In this document: piece by piece, positions 15,710 to 24,539 of the stretch | Position numbering within the stretch: the stretch's first letter is position 1 | Layout of the letters: each line of letters opens with the position of its first letter | Assembly (NCBI GenBank): GCA_964524835.1 | Contig: CAZGEG010000018.1 | Span: forward strand, 1 to 64,000 | Source: JACRCG01 sp964524835 | GTDB lineage: Bacteria > Desulfobacterota > Desulfuromonadia > Geobacterales > Pseudopelobacteraceae | Direction: 5' to 3' | Length of the DNA: 64,000 nt | Translations under genes and position numbers: made by a program | Notes under the pieces: generated by a model | What the model was told of the DNA's origin: nothing | The model's database searches: none | What the model saw: the letters and a program-made list of their open reading frames with translations, nothing else

Positions 15710-16828
15710 ATGGACAAGAAGATTTTTCTGAGCATACTGGCTGCCCTGGCAACGGCCGCCGCAGCCGTGCTGTTTGCCCTGCTGGCGGCCCCGATCGCCA
15801 AACCGCTGGCGTGGTCGCTTATCATCGGCATCGCCACCCTTCCCCACCACGACCGGCTGGCCAGGAAGTTCCCCGGACACCCTGACCGCGCCGCCGGGTT
15901 GATGGTTCTCGCCATAACCGTCTGCCTCATACTGCCGGTTGCAGCCATGATCGTCATGGTCGCCCAAAACGCCGTCGAATGGTACAGTGAAGGCGAACGG
16001 CTCGTACTGGCATTCAAGACGACCGGGAGCGCCACCCTCAGCCATTTCCCATTCGTAACCTGGATTGTCTCCCTGGGAGACCGTTTCGGCCTCGATCTCG
16101 CCGGTATCGGCGCCAAGCTTGCTGCCGGCGCTTCGGGATATATCCTTGATATAGCGACAAACACCGCCCTGAACCTGGGAGAGTTCCTCTTCACCGTGGC
16201 GGTGGCGCTGTTCATGCTCTTTTTCATCTACCGTGACGGCGAACGGACCATCTCCGCCGCCATTGCACGGTTCGCCACGGATCAGGACAAAGCGCGCCGC
16301 TATGTTTCCGAAATTCGTGCCACAACGACAGCGGTAACGGTCGGAACGATCCTCACCTGCCTTGTCCAGGGGGTAACCGCCGGGGTCGGGTATTATGTCG
16401 CCGGAGTCCCCGCGCCGGTTCTCTGCGGCGCACTGACGGCCCTGGTGGCGCTCGTGCCGGTTGTCGGCACGGCCATAGTCTGGGTTCCCCTGGCAGCCCT
16501 TGTCGCCTTCAACGGCGCCTATCTCACGGCGCTGCTCCTGGCGGTCTGGTGCCTGTTCTTCGTAGGGCTCGCCGATAACGCGATACGTCCGCTTGCCATC
16601 GGCGCCAAGAGCAATATTCCGGTCACGGCGATCGTGCTCGGAGCGATCTGCGGCGTGATTGCACTGGGGGTTCTCGGACTCATCCTGGGACCGGTGATCT
16701 TTGCGATCCTCATCACCGCCTGGCATGATGTGACGGATGTTGTGCCGCCGCGGGAGCCTGAACCGATCCGCACGGCTCCTTCCGGATGGGGGAACAGATG
16801 GAAAAAGATTCTTCTTTTGAAGAGGTAA
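15710..16828 (+). CDS. AI-2E family transporter
   Basis: 372 residues with about eight membrane segments. Family marks include an N-terminal two-helix region, the central cytoplasmic/periplasmic domain, and the C-terminal block with GVTAGVGYYVAGVPAPVLCGALTALVALVPVVGTAIVW and a NAIRPLAIG segment close to the family's 'DN.IRP' signature. Members include TqsA and Na+/H+ antiporter-like proteins, so the substrate is uncertain. The start was chosen at the Met after GGAAAGGGGG. The stop is five bases from the next gene. Confidence 0.88.
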   Translation: MDKKIFLSILAALATAAAAVLFALLAAPIAKPLAWSLIIGIATLPHHDRLARKFPGHPDRAAGLMVLAITVCLILPVAAMIVMVAQNAVEWYSEGERLVLAFKTTGSATLSHFPFVTWIVSLGDRFGLDLAGIGAKLAAGASGYILDIATNTALNLGEFLFTVAVALFMLFFIYRDGERTISAAIARFATDQDKARRYVSEIRATTTAVTVGTILTCLVQGVTAGVGYYVAGVPAPVLCGALTALVALVPVVGTAIVWVPLAALVAFNGAYLTALLLAVWCLFFVGLADNAIRPLAIGAKSNIPVTAIVLGAICGVIALGVLGLILGPVIFAILITAWHDVTDVVPPREPEPIRTAPSGWGNRWKKILLLKR

Positions 16829-16832
16829 CCGG

Positions 16833-18224
16833 ATGACAATCACCAGAAATATCATGGCGCATGTCCTGTTCGCGATCATGCTGGGGACCAGCGCCGGATG
16901 CGCATCCCTGCCAAACGTCTCTGCAGTGATTGACGAGGCTCCGGAAGCACGGGAACCACGACAGATCGTGTCCACCGGGGGGGAGATCTCTCCCCGGAAG
17001 AGCAAAGCCGTGATGGAACGGCTGAAGCGCTCCGGCAACCCGACGGACGTACTGGAGCGCCACACCGCCGTGGTGGAGTCGGTCACCGAAAGCCCCCTGA
17101 CGAAGGGAAACAGGGTCACGCTGCTCAGCGACGGCCAGGCCACCTATGCCGCAATGTTCAAAGCGATCGAGAAGGCCAGAAGCCATATCAACCTGGAAAG
17201 TTACATCATCGAAGATGACGAGACCGGCCGCAGATTCGCCGATCTGCTGCTGAAAAAACAGGGGGAAGGCGTCCAGGTCAGCATCATCTATGACAGCATG
17301 GGGAGCATGAATACCGGCGCACCTTTTTTCCAGCGTCTGCGCGACGGCGGAATAAAAGTGGTCGAGTTCAATCCGCTTAATCCGTTGAAGTCCGGGCTGA
17401 ACTGGGAACTGATCAACCGGGACCATCGCAAGATTCTGATTGCCGACGGCACGGTCGCCATTATCGGCGGGATCAACATCAGCAAGGTGTATTCGAGCTC
17501 CCCGCTCAAACGGAAAAGAAACGTAAAATCGCCCATTCACTGGCGTGACACCGACATCCAGGTTGAAGGACCGGCCGTGGCCGAATTTCAGAAGCTCTTT
17601 CTTGCTACCTGGGCGAAGCAGAAGGGGCCGGAACTTGCGGGGCCGAACTATTTCCCCGACCTGAAAGAACAGGGGAGCGCCCTGGTGCGGGTCGTCGGCA
17701 GCACTCCGGGAGAGACCAACAGGATTCCCTTTATTATGTATGTGTCGGCCATCACTTTCGCCGAGCATTCGATCCACATGACGAATTCCTATTTCATTCC
17801 CGACGACCAGATCCTGAAAGCCCTGACAGATGCGGCCGGACGCGGTGTTGACGTCAAGATCATTCTCCCCGGGATCACCGATTCCTCGCTGGCATTGCAC
17901 GCCCAGCGGCATCATTACTCCGGGCTTTTGAAGTCCGGCGTAAAGATTTACGAACACGGCACCTCCCTGCTGCACGCGAAAACCGCGACCGTAGACAGCG
18001 TCTGGTCGACCGTCGGTTCGACCAACATGGATTTTTTGAGCCTGCTGAACAACGACGAAGTGAATGCGGTGATCCTCAGTCGCGTATTTGCCGCCGAAAT
18101 GGAGAAAACGTTTGTCAGGGACCTTGCCAATTCCCGGCAGATCCGCTGGGATGAGTGGAAAAACAGGCCCTATCTGCCCAGGGTCAGAGAGTGGTTTATC
18201 AATTTATTTGTCCGCTGGCTGTAA
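16833..18224 (+). CDS. Cardiolipin synthase-like phospholipase D, lipoprotein form
   Basis: 463 residues. Two HKD motifs are present, HRKILIAD (~194) and HAKTATVD (~383), with the trailing GG(I)NIS and GSTNMD segments, so it has the two half-sites of a bacterial cardiolipin synthase or phosphatidyltransferase. Unlike ClsA it lacks the paired N-terminal membrane helices. It starts instead with a lipoprotein signal ending in SAGC (Cys23), placing the enzyme on the periplasmic face or in the outer membrane. By family it joins two phosphatidylglycerols or transfers phosphatidyl groups. GAGGT precedes the ATG. Confidence 0.88.
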   Translation: MTITRNIMAHVLFAIMLGTSAGCASLPNVSAVIDEAPEAREPRQIVSTGGEISPRKSKAVMERLKRSGNPTDVLERHTAVVESVTESPLTKGNRVTLLSDGQATYAAMFKAIEKARSHINLESYIIEDDETGRRFADLLLKKQGEGVQVSIIYDSMGSMNTGAPFFQRLRDGGIKVVEFNPLNPLKSGLNWELINRDHRKILIADGTVAIIGGINISKVYSSSPLKRKRNVKSPIHWRDTDIQVEGPAVAEFQKLFLATWAKQKGPELAGPNYFPDLKEQGSALVRVVGSTPGETNRIPFIMYVSAITFAEHSIHMTNSYFIPDDQILKALTDAAGRGVDVKIILPGITDSSLALHAQRHHYSGLLKSGVKIYEHGTSLLHAKTATVDSVWSTVGSTNMDFLSLLNNDEVNAVILSRVFAAEMEKTFVRDLANSRQIRWDEWKNRPYLPRVREWFINLFVRWL

Positions 18225-18252
18225 CGTTTTATAATGGATTGAAGAGAGTCAT

Positions 18253-19191
18253 ATGAATCGGATGTGTTCGTACGGATATTTTGCAAAACTGCTCCTGGCG
18301 TCAGTCGCGGCGGCGATTCTACTCTCTGCCGGACCCGCTGCCGCAGTCGAAACAGGACGGCAGGGCGAAACACTCCTGCTCGACAGCTATCGCAGGAACA
18401 TGGCCCGACTGGAGACAAACAGCTTCGGTATTCCTCTCGTTGTGGAATCATTTGAGCGAGACAGCAGGGTGCATGTGGACGTCTACGGGATTTTCGATTT
18501 CCCGTTCGCTACTGTTGTCGATTCCCTCAAGGTTCCGGCAAGCTGGTGCGATATCGTCCCCCTCCATCCCAATATCAAGGCATGTACCTACAGGGAGCTG
18601 ACCGGCGCCTGGCTGTTGACCTTTTACCCCGGCGTCAAGGAGTATAAAGCGCCGGAAGAAAAGCGGAGCGTCAGGTACCGTTACCAGGTCGCTTCCCTGC
18701 AGCACGGATATCTGGATATCAATCTCACTGCCGCTGCCGGCCCGTACGGCACGAAGGACCACAAGATGAGGTTCGAGGCCCTCCCCCTGAACGGGAAGAA
18801 GACCTTCGTCCATGTCAGCTATTCATACAGCGACAGTGCCGTGCTTCGCCTCGCGGCCAAAATCTATTTTGCAACAATCGGACGGGACAAGGTCGGTTTC
18901 ACCGTGACCGGAACCGACAGGAACGGCAAGCCGGCCTATATCGGCGGACCGCGCGGCGCCCTTGAGCGCAGTGCGGTCCGCTACTACTTCGCGATCCAGT
19001 GTTTTATGAACACCCTGCGCTATCCCGAGGAAAGACGATTCGGCATGAGAATCAATGAATGGCACGATCTTACGACCCGCTTCAGGAGACAGCTTTTCGA
19101 CCTGGATAAAAAGGAGTACCTCCGGTTCAAGACGGCGGAGCACAAGAACCAGGTGGCGCTCCAGCGGCAGATCGCGCCGTCCACCCAGTGA
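18253..19191 (+). CDS. Hypothetical periplasmic protein
   Basis: 312 residues with a signal peptide (LLLASVAAAILLSAGPAAA). The mature protein contains a region (FGIPLVVESFERDSRVHVDVYGIFDFPFATVVDSLKVPASWCDIVPLH) followed by a beta-rich segment (GYLDINLTAAAGPYGTKDHKM). This loosely recalls START/SRPBCC-like lipid-binding folds, but the resemblance is weak. I do not recognise a family. It begins 28 bp after the cardiolipin synthase-like gene, so a role in lipid handling is possible. Confidence 0.7.
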   Translation: MNRMCSYGYFAKLLLASVAAAILLSAGPAAAVETGRQGETLLLDSYRRNMARLETNSFGIPLVVESFERDSRVHVDVYGIFDFPFATVVDSLKVPASWCDIVPLHPNIKACTYRELTGAWLLTFYPGVKEYKAPEEKRSVRYRYQVASLQHGYLDINLTAAAGPYGTKDHKMRFEALPLNGKKTFVHVSYSYSDSAVLRLAAKIYFATIGRDKVGFTVTGTDRNGKPAYIGGPRGALERSAVRYYFAIQCFMNTLRYPEERRFGMRINEWHDLTTRFRRQLFDLDKKEYLRFKTAEHKNQVALQRQIAPSTQ

Positions 19192-19300
19192 GCTGCCGGG
19201 CATTCCGGCCCCGTGCTGCCGCACTGATCACGCCACAGGCAGAAAAAGAGCCGGAGCAGTTGTGGTACGTTCCGGAAGATTTGAACCAAGGAGAAAAACC

Positions 19301-20656
19301 ATGGCCACAGAAAAACTGGTCGTCATCGGCGGCGATGCCGCAGGGATGAGCGCCGCTTCCCAGGCAAAACGCCGCCGCCCCGAGCTGGAGGTTGTCGTGT
19401 TCGAACGGAGCCCGCACACATCCTTCTCCGCCTGTGGCATTCCCTACTACATCGGCCGTGTTGTCGACGCGGAAGAGAAGCTCATTATCCGCACCCCGGA
19501 AAAATTCCGGGAGCAAGATGGAATCGATGCGAGAATCCTGCACGAGGTGACCGAGATAGATGCTGCGGGGAAAAGGGTGCATGTCCGTGACCTGAAAAGC
19601 GGCAGGTCGGCGTGGGAACAGTACGACCGGCTCCTGATAGCCACCGGAGCGTCTCCGTCCTACCCGGACCTGCCCGGTGCCGATGCCGGTAAAATCTTTG
19701 GGGTAAGCACTCTTGAAAGCGGCCTGGATATCCGCAGGCATCTCGACAGGGGAGGCCTGAAAAGGGCGGTTGTCGTCGGCGCCGGCTACATCGGCCTGGA
19801 GATGGCGGAAGCCCTCGTGACGATCGGGATGGAGGTTTCCCTGGTCAGCAGGTCGCCCCAGGCGATGGCAACTCTCGATGATGACATGGGGGCACTGGTA
19901 TCCCAGGCGCTGAAAGATGTCGGCGTTACGCTCTACCTGGAGGAGACACTCACGGCCTTCGAGACAACGGCCGGAAACGTTTCAGGAGTCGTCACCGACA
20001 AGCGTACCATCCCTGCCGATATCGTGATCCTCGGCCTCGGGGTGCGTCCCAACACGTCGCTTGCCGCGGCGGCCGGCATCCCGCTGGGGGAAAAAGGGTC
20101 AATCCGGGTGAACGAACGGATGGAAACCGGGATTCCCGGCATCTGGGCCGCGGGTGATTGCGCCGAGTCGTTCCATCTGGTGAGCCGCAAACCTTTCCAT
20201 GTCGCGCTCGGCACAGTCGCCAACCGCCAGGGGCGGGTCGCGGGCATCAATCTGGGAGGGGGGTACGCAACGTTTCCCGGGGTGGTGGGAACGGCGGTCA
20301 CGAAAATATGCTCCGTGGAAGTCGCCCGTACCGGACTTCAGGAAAAGGAGCTCAGGAAGCTTGGCATCGAGTGGGTGAGCGCCGTCATCAAGAGCCGCAC
20401 CAAGGCGGGATACTTTCCCGGTGCAGGTGAAATAACCGTCAAGGTACTGGCCGAAAGGGGCAGCGGCCGCCTGCTGGGGGGCCAGATCGTCGGCATGGAG
20501 GGTTCGGCCAAGCGGATCGACACCCTGGCGACCGCACTTCATGCCGGCTTTACGGTGGAGGAGATGATCAATCTCGACCTCGGCTACGCCCCACCCTTTT
20601 CACCGGTTTGGGACCCGGTCGTGACAGCTGCCCGTGAGGCTGCCAAGAAGCTCTGA
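19301..20656 (+). CDS. FAD-dependent NADH oxidase / CoA-disulfide reductase family
   Basis: 451 residues. An N-terminal FAD Rossmann motif (VVIGGDAAGMSAASQAKR) is followed by the single redox Cys in SFSACGIPYYIG, the pattern of CoA-disulfide reductase, Nox and persulfide reductase enzymes. An NAD(P) motif (VVVGAGYIGLEMAEAL), a second FAD motif (IWAAGDCAE) and the dimerisation domain complete it. It uses one active Cys to reduce CoA-disulfide, persulfide or oxygen. There is no C-terminal rhodanese domain. Start chosen at the Met after CCAAGGAG. It is the last gene in this plus-strand run. Confidence 0.88.
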   Translation: MATEKLVVIGGDAAGMSAASQAKRRRPELEVVVFERSPHTSFSACGIPYYIGRVVDAEEKLIIRTPEKFREQDGIDARILHEVTEIDAAGKRVHVRDLKSGRSAWEQYDRLLIATGASPSYPDLPGADAGKIFGVSTLESGLDIRRHLDRGGLKRAVVVGAGYIGLEMAEALVTIGMEVSLVSRSPQAMATLDDDMGALVSQALKDVGVTLYLEETLTAFETTAGNVSGVVTDKRTIPADIVILGLGVRPNTSLAAAAGIPLGEKGSIRVNERMETGIPGIWAAGDCAESFHLVSRKPFHVALGTVANRQGRVAGINLGGGYATFPGVVGTAVTKICSVEVARTGLQEKELRKLGIEWVSAVIKSRTKAGYFPGAGEITVKVLAERGSGRLLGGQIVGMEGSAKRIDTLATALHAGFTVEEMINLDLGYAPPFSPVWDPVVTAAREAAKKL

Positions 20657-20736
20657 CTGCGAGCCGCAACAACACCCACGGGGGGACCCGGCTCTGAGAG
20701 GCGGCCACCCCCTGCCACATGCTGTCTGCATTGTTA

Positions 20737-20907
20737 TTAGTGACGATCGCCACGATCTCTATGACGTTCTCCGTGACTATCCCCACGGTCTCTATCATGG
20801 GAGCCCCCACGCCGGTACCCGTCATCCACCGGCACCAGGATGCAACCCGACATCGTCGAGATTATCAACAACAGCACAGCCATTCTGACCATTAATGTTT
20901 TTTTCAT
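20737..20907 (-). CDS. Small His/Arg/Asp-rich lipoprotein
   Basis: 56 residues. MKKTLMVRMAVLLLIISTMSGC is a lipoprotein signal with lipobox MSGC (Cys22). The mature part is only ~35 residues and is rich in Arg, Asp, His and Gly (RRGGSHDRDRGD, HGERHRDRGDRH). GGAAGG lies upstream of the ATG. The composition suggests a disordered or metal/polyanion-binding surface peptide. It is the last of three minus-strand genes behind sigma-54 promoter 7. Confidence 0.7.
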   Translation of the reverse strand: MKKTLMVRMAVLLLIISTMSGCILVPVDDGYRRGGSHDRDRGDSHGERHRDRGDRH

Positions 20908-20981
20908 CTGCCACACCTTCCTTTCAAGTTACGTGATATCTTGCATCTGGCTTATAGTACCATGTATTGGAGCAAAGAGAC

Positions 20982-21146
20982 TCAGTCCCTGCTGCGGGTA
21001 CGGGTAACCCCGGTCAGGATCGCGACACCGATAAGTATGACAACTGCGATCATCACGTAGACCGTGCTGACTTTCGCGATAACAAGAGCCCAGGCAATGC
21101 CGCCAATGATAAATGCAAAGCCGATAAGATACATTATGAACGACAT
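20982..21146 (-). CDS. Small two-span membrane protein
   Basis: 54 residues, two hydrophobic helices (MYLIGFAFIIGGIAWALVIAK and VYVMIAVVILIGVAILTGV) and a short basic tail. GGGAGG precedes the ATG at the right distance. It lies 55 bp after the upstream lipoprotein gene, in the same orientation. No family is recognised; small two-helix proteins of this kind are frequent stress-response membrane proteins. Confidence 0.72.
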   Translation of the reverse strand: MSFIMYLIGFAFIIGGIAWALVIAKVSTVYVMIAVVILIGVAILTGVTRTRSRD

Positions 21147-21201
21147 GTTGGTGCCTCCCGGCTGGGCCTGGCGTCCGGCTACACGTTGCAGACGGTCAGT
21201 T

Positions 21202-21582
21202 TCATGGATGTGAAGATTCAGCAGTGAACTCTTTCAGAAGCAGGTTTTCCTGCCTGTCGGTTTCTTGGCGGTTTTTCTGCGTTGTTCCCGCAACCGCCGC
21301 CTTCCGGATTGACCCAAGACGGACTACCTCGGGGGCAAGCAGTTCCTGGAGCAACTCGTTCTTCCGGAGTCCGTCATGAACCCGCACCCGGGACCGCGGC
21401 AGCACCATCCGGTGATTCTTCGCCCGGATTGATTCCCGCTGTCTGAGGCAATCCTGGAACAGCTCCCTGTCAATGTTCCAGAGCTGATCAGGACCCTTGT
21501 CCTGATCCAGTGAATGTCCGGCCAGGGGAGTACAGGCAAGTATGAGCTGAACCAGAACGACGATAACTATGTTCCTGTTCAT
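21202..21582 (-). CDS. Predicted small lipoprotein
   Basis: 126 residues when started at the Met preceded by AAGGATTCC. The N-terminus MNRNIVIVVLVQLILAC is a lipoprotein signal with lipobox ILAC at Cys17. The mature part is charged and helical (RELFQDCLRQRESIRAKNH, RKNELLQELLAPE) with no recognised domain. The longer upstream frame would run into the predicted sigma-54 promoter, so the shorter start is preferred. It is the first gene of a three-gene unit of small envelope proteins. Confidence 0.75.
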   Translation of the reverse strand: MNRNIVIVVLVQLILACTPLAGHSLDQDKGPDQLWNIDRELFQDCLRQRESIRAKNHRMVLPRSRVRVHDGLRKNELLQELLAPEVVRLGSIRKAAVAGTTQKNRQETDRQENLLLKEFTAESSHP

Positions 21583-21666
21583 TGCGGAATCCTTGTGCGG
21601 AGTGATGTCGCAGCCTGATATGGCGATAATGATGATACTGCCCATCTTCTGACAAATAAAAGTATC

Positions 21667-21681
21667 GCAACGAACATGCCA
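21667..21681 (-). promoter_or_regulatory. Sigma-54 promoter 7 (minus-strand small-envelope operon)
   Basis: On the minus strand TGGCAT, GTTCG, TTGC with canonical spacing; predicted start near 21656, ~74 nt before the ATG at 21582. Confidence 0.8.
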
Positions 21682-21761
21682 GATACGGTTTCGGATTTTG
21701 AAGCTGTAACAGGCTGATAATATGTGCATAAATCTGGACGCGTGCAGGGAGGGACGAAAAA

Positions 21762-21809
21762 CCGTCAAGCGGAATCCGTAGTTTGTCGCGCAACTGTCGT
21801 ATATGACGG
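21762..21809 (-). promoter_or_regulatory. Upstream activator element 7 of the shared set
   Basis: Minus strand CCGTCATATACGACAGTTG, then CTACGGATTCC and TTGACGG, 124 bp before its -24 box. It ends only 8 bp from the stop codon of the DUF4105 gene. Confidence 0.78.
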
Positions 21810-21816
21810 CTGTCGT

Positions 21817-22809
21817 TTACTCCATTCCGGGGAGACCGGTGCGGATCAGACGCGAAAAATCGGGAGATTTGTCCACGTTTTTTGCCCGGGCATTGATGAG
21901 GCTCCGCCCCTTCAGTTCCGGGAACGGCAGGCTTGTGTCAATCGCCCCTCTCTCGTAGAGCATTTCATCGATGAAGCCATTTGCTATAAGCCTCCAGTCG
22001 AGGCGGGCATCAGGGTTATAAGGCGCGGCAGTTATTCTGAAGCTGGTCGTGCAGTTGTCGGTGAGGGCGTTGTACCATTGCGGGCTTTCCTTCAGCGAGT
22101 TCACCTCGCGCAGATAATCCAGGAAAACCTTCCGTATCATATCCGCCGACTCGTGGAGGCGGTACAGATAGACCTGTTCACCCCGGTAATTGGTCCGCAG
22201 CCCGATCAGGTCACGTTCGTCGGCAACCACATAGGCCAGCTCGTACTGCCTGAAGAACCCCTTGAAGTTGGAATACTCTTCACCGATCTCCTTGCGGGTT
22301 TCGACGGAGAACGTGACGAAACCGCCCCCCTCGAAACCGAAGCTGAGCATGGTGTGGGCGACATAGGGGAATCCCCAGTAGACCAGGACGAGATCGACAC
22401 TCTTCAGTCCGGCCAGATCAAAGGTTCTGTCGTAGTGATGCACGGTGTAGTCGGTTTCGCTCCGGTAGTCGCAGTTGCGGATGTTGTGGATGGTCACCCT
22501 CTCCCCCCGGATGTCCGCCCAGGGAAGAATGGCCACATCCGGCTGCCAGTTCCTGCTGTTTGATGGCGGCATGAACAGCCACCAAACGAGAACGATCGCG
22601 AATGCGGCCAGAAAACCCAGCCGGGACTGCAGGCTTGAGTACCTGCCGACGAGCGCTAACAGGCTGCAGGCGCCGAAGAGTGCGGCGATCCAGGGGCGCA
22701 GGGTCGCGGGGAGATTCGAGAACAGGATGGCGAGAGCCCCCCACCCGGCCATCGCCAGGAGGGGGAGTAGAACGAAGAGGTATCCGAACCATGTGAAATT
22801 TCGTGTCAT
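21817..22809 (-). CDS. DUF4105 (Lnb N-terminal-like) membrane protein
   Basis: 330 residues. Three N-terminal membrane helices (~8-32, 37-55, 62-82) precede a ~240-residue extracytoplasmic domain with IRNCDYRSETDYTVHHYDRTFDLAGLKSVDLVLVYWG and WYNALTDNCTTSFRI, matching DUF4105. The Cys in DNCTTS is the likely nucleophile. Enterococcal Lnb, with a related domain, moves acyl chains within lipoproteins, so an acyltransferase or amidase-like role is plausible. It is the last gene of a five-gene operon and lies 12 bp after the dehydrogenase gene. Confidence 0.8.
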   Translation of the reverse strand: MTRNFTWFGYLFVLLPLLAMAGWGALAILFSNLPATLRPWIAALFGACSLLALVGRYSSLQSRLGFLAAFAIVLVWWLFMPPSNSRNWQPDVAILPWADIRGERVTIHNIRNCDYRSETDYTVHHYDRTFDLAGLKSVDLVLVYWGFPYVAHTMLSFGFEGGGFVTFSVETRKEIGEEYSNFKGFFRQYELAYVVADERDLIGLRTNYRGEQVYLYRLHESADMIRKVFLDYLREVNSLKESPQWYNALTDNCTTSFRITAAPYNPDARLDWRLIANGFIDEMLYERGAIDTSLPFPELKGRSLINARAKNVDKSPDFSRLIRTGLPGME

Positions 22810-22821
22810 AGAGGTGTCAGG

Positions 22822-23874
22822 TCAGCGGGTGAAACAGCCGGCCAGGGCGGGATCGTTCTCCAGTATCGAACGGATCTCACCGACGCAGTCTCGTGACGAG
22901 AGCACCGTGTAGAACCCTTTCTTGACCGTCGGAGCCTGCCGGGCAGCTTCGAGCCATTCAGGCGTGCTGAACGGATCGTTCCTGATCGTATCCCAGAAAC
23001 CGCACGCATCGAAGAGGCTGCGGATGGTGTCAGTCTGCCCCCCCTGCAACCGGCTTACGATGTAGGCGGCAACGCCGACCTGGAGGCCGTGCAGTCGAGG
23101 GCGCGCAGAAATCCGGTCAAGCGCGTGCGAGATCAGGTGCTCGCTGCCGCTGGCCGGCCGTGATGAGTTGCAGACCTCCATCGCGATGCCGTTCAGCATC
23201 AGCGAGGTTCCCAGCAGCCTGGCCCCCTCCTGGTCCCTGACCGGCCGGGAAATAAACTGGGCCACTGTTGCATCTGACAGCAGCGCCGCGAAATCATTGA
23301 ACGGTTCGCCGACCGCGTGGAAAGCCAGCTTCCAGTCCCGCACCGCGGTCAGCTTGGCGGCCAGGTCACCTACACCGGACAGCCAGAGCTGCTCAGGTGC
23401 GGCCAGACAGAGGTCGGTGTCGATGATCACCCCGAAAGGGATCGCGGCGGGAAGCGACCGCTTGCGCCCCCCCACGCTCAGGCTGGCTCCCGGACTGCAG
23501 AAGCCGTCATTGGATAGTGACGTCGGCACGGCAATATTCGGCAGGCGGCCCAGGAAAGCCACATATTTGGCCACATCGAGCGCTCTCCCGCCGCCGAGCC
23601 CGACGACCGCCGAGACATCGCCCGGCAGGGATACGAAGATGCCCTGTGCCTGTTCGAAGCCGGCTTCGGCAGTACTGAACCACTGGGCTGTCTCCACACC
23701 TGCCGTCGCCAGCGACTCCCTGGCGGACCTCAATATGCAGTCCGGGATGTCGCTCCCGGCGACAACGGCCACCGTGCCGAAGCCGCAGCGGTTGCAGTAG
23801 GTGCCGAGTTTTTCCAGCGCCCCCCTCTTGATCCTGACGAGACCCGGAATGGCAATGGTCGTACGCGCTTCCAT
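22822..23874 (-). CDS. sn-Glycerol-1-phosphate dehydrogenase-like protein
   Basis: 350 residues in the G1PDH/Fe-ADH_2 style: NAD(P) loop VGLGGGRALDVAKYVAF, the PTSLSNDGFCSPGAS segment, and likely metal ligands Asp in GVGDLAAK, His in SGSEHLISHALD and His in LHGLQVG. Archaeal EgsA makes glycerol-1-phosphate for ether lipids, and Bacillus AraM is a bacterial relative. The substrate here may be dihydroxyacetone phosphate or a related ketose phosphate. The start overlaps the stop of the phosphatase gene (TGATG), with GGAGGTG as ribosome-binding site, so the two are translationally coupled and may act in sequence. Confidence 0.78.
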   Translation of the reverse strand: MEARTTIAIPGLVRIKRGALEKLGTYCNRCGFGTVAVVAGSDIPDCILRSARESLATAGVETAQWFSTAEAGFEQAQGIFVSLPGDVSAVVGLGGGRALDVAKYVAFLGRLPNIAVPTSLSNDGFCSPGASLSVGGRKRSLPAAIPFGVIIDTDLCLAAPEQLWLSGVGDLAAKLTAVRDWKLAFHAVGEPFNDFAALLSDATVAQFISRPVRDQEGARLLGTSLMLNGIAMEVCNSSRPASGSEHLISHALDRISARPRLHGLQVGVAAYIVSRLQGGQTDTIRSLFDACGFWDTIRNDPFSTPEWLEAARQAPTVKKGFYTVLSSRDCVGEIRSILENDPALAGCFTR

Positions 23875-24539
23875 CACGCTGCACCTCCGCACAGACTGCC
23901 GGCAATATCGCGCCACCGTTCGAAACGAACGAACGGCTCACCGCGCCGCTCAAGCTCGCCTGCCAGCCATCCCCTCGCAAAGCGCCGCTCCGGCGGCAGC
24001 AGCAGCACCGGCGCCAGGTCGGGACGGCCGTCACCTGCAAAGGCCGTATCAAATCCCCGATCGAGGTAGTGCCGGACTACCGCAACTTTGTCGATCCCTG
24101 TTTCAACCGCAAAGAACGGCGACTGCAGCGGCGGTTTCATGAACAGCCCCCTGCCGGGAATGAAGTCGCCCGGATTGGAGTGGATGACGACATTGATCCC
24201 GAGCCGGGTCAGAATCCGCTCTATATAGAACCCGCAACCGGCCGAGGCGATGGCCAGCGACCACCCCGCCTGCTGCAGAAGCTCGAACGCTCCGGCCAGG
24301 CCGTTTTCAACCCGCATCTCCTCCAGCATCGCATCGAACTCCGTTTCGTCAATCCGCAGCCCGGAAAAAATTTCCACCAGCGCATCGAAGTGGCGCGCCT
24401 GACCCGCCTCGTAGCGCTCCCACGGCGCCGCGGCCCCTGCCGGCAGATGCGACAGCGCTACCCGGAAGAAATCGCGTCCGGTCATGGTGCCGTCAAAGTC
24501 GCTGACCAGTATCCTGTCTTTTTTCTGCGTCATCGCCAT
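23874..24539 (-). CDS. HAD-superfamily phosphatase (PSP/MtnX-like)
   Basis: About 221 residues. Motif I is VSDFDGTMTGRDFF (nucleophile DFDGT). Motif II is in IASAGCGFYI and the conserved late motif is FAGDGRPDLAPV. The layout, with a helical C1 cap, resembles phosphoserine phosphatase and MtnX-type enzymes. It probably dephosphorylates a small phosphorylated metabolite made by its operon partners. The exact start is uncertain: ATG 24539, ATG 24533 and GTG 24542 are all close. It overlaps both neighbouring genes. Confidence 0.82.
   Translation of the reverse strand: MAMTQKKDRILVSDFDGTMTGRDFFRVALSHLPAGAAAPWERYEAGQARHFDALVEIFSGLRIDETEFDAMLEEMRVENGLAGAFELLQQAGWSLAIASAGCGFYIERILTRLGINVVIHSNPGDFIPGRGLFMKPPLQSPFFAVETGIDKVAVVRHYLDRGFDTAFAGDGRPDLAPVLLLPPERRFARGWLAGELERRGEPFVRFERWRDIAGSLCGGAA

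Noticed and set aside
15391..17143. Long open frames on the minus strand under the AI-2E and cardiolipin synthase-like genes
   Set aside because: The plus-strand frames show clear family motifs; the minus-strand frames lack any and are shadows of GC-rich coding sequence.
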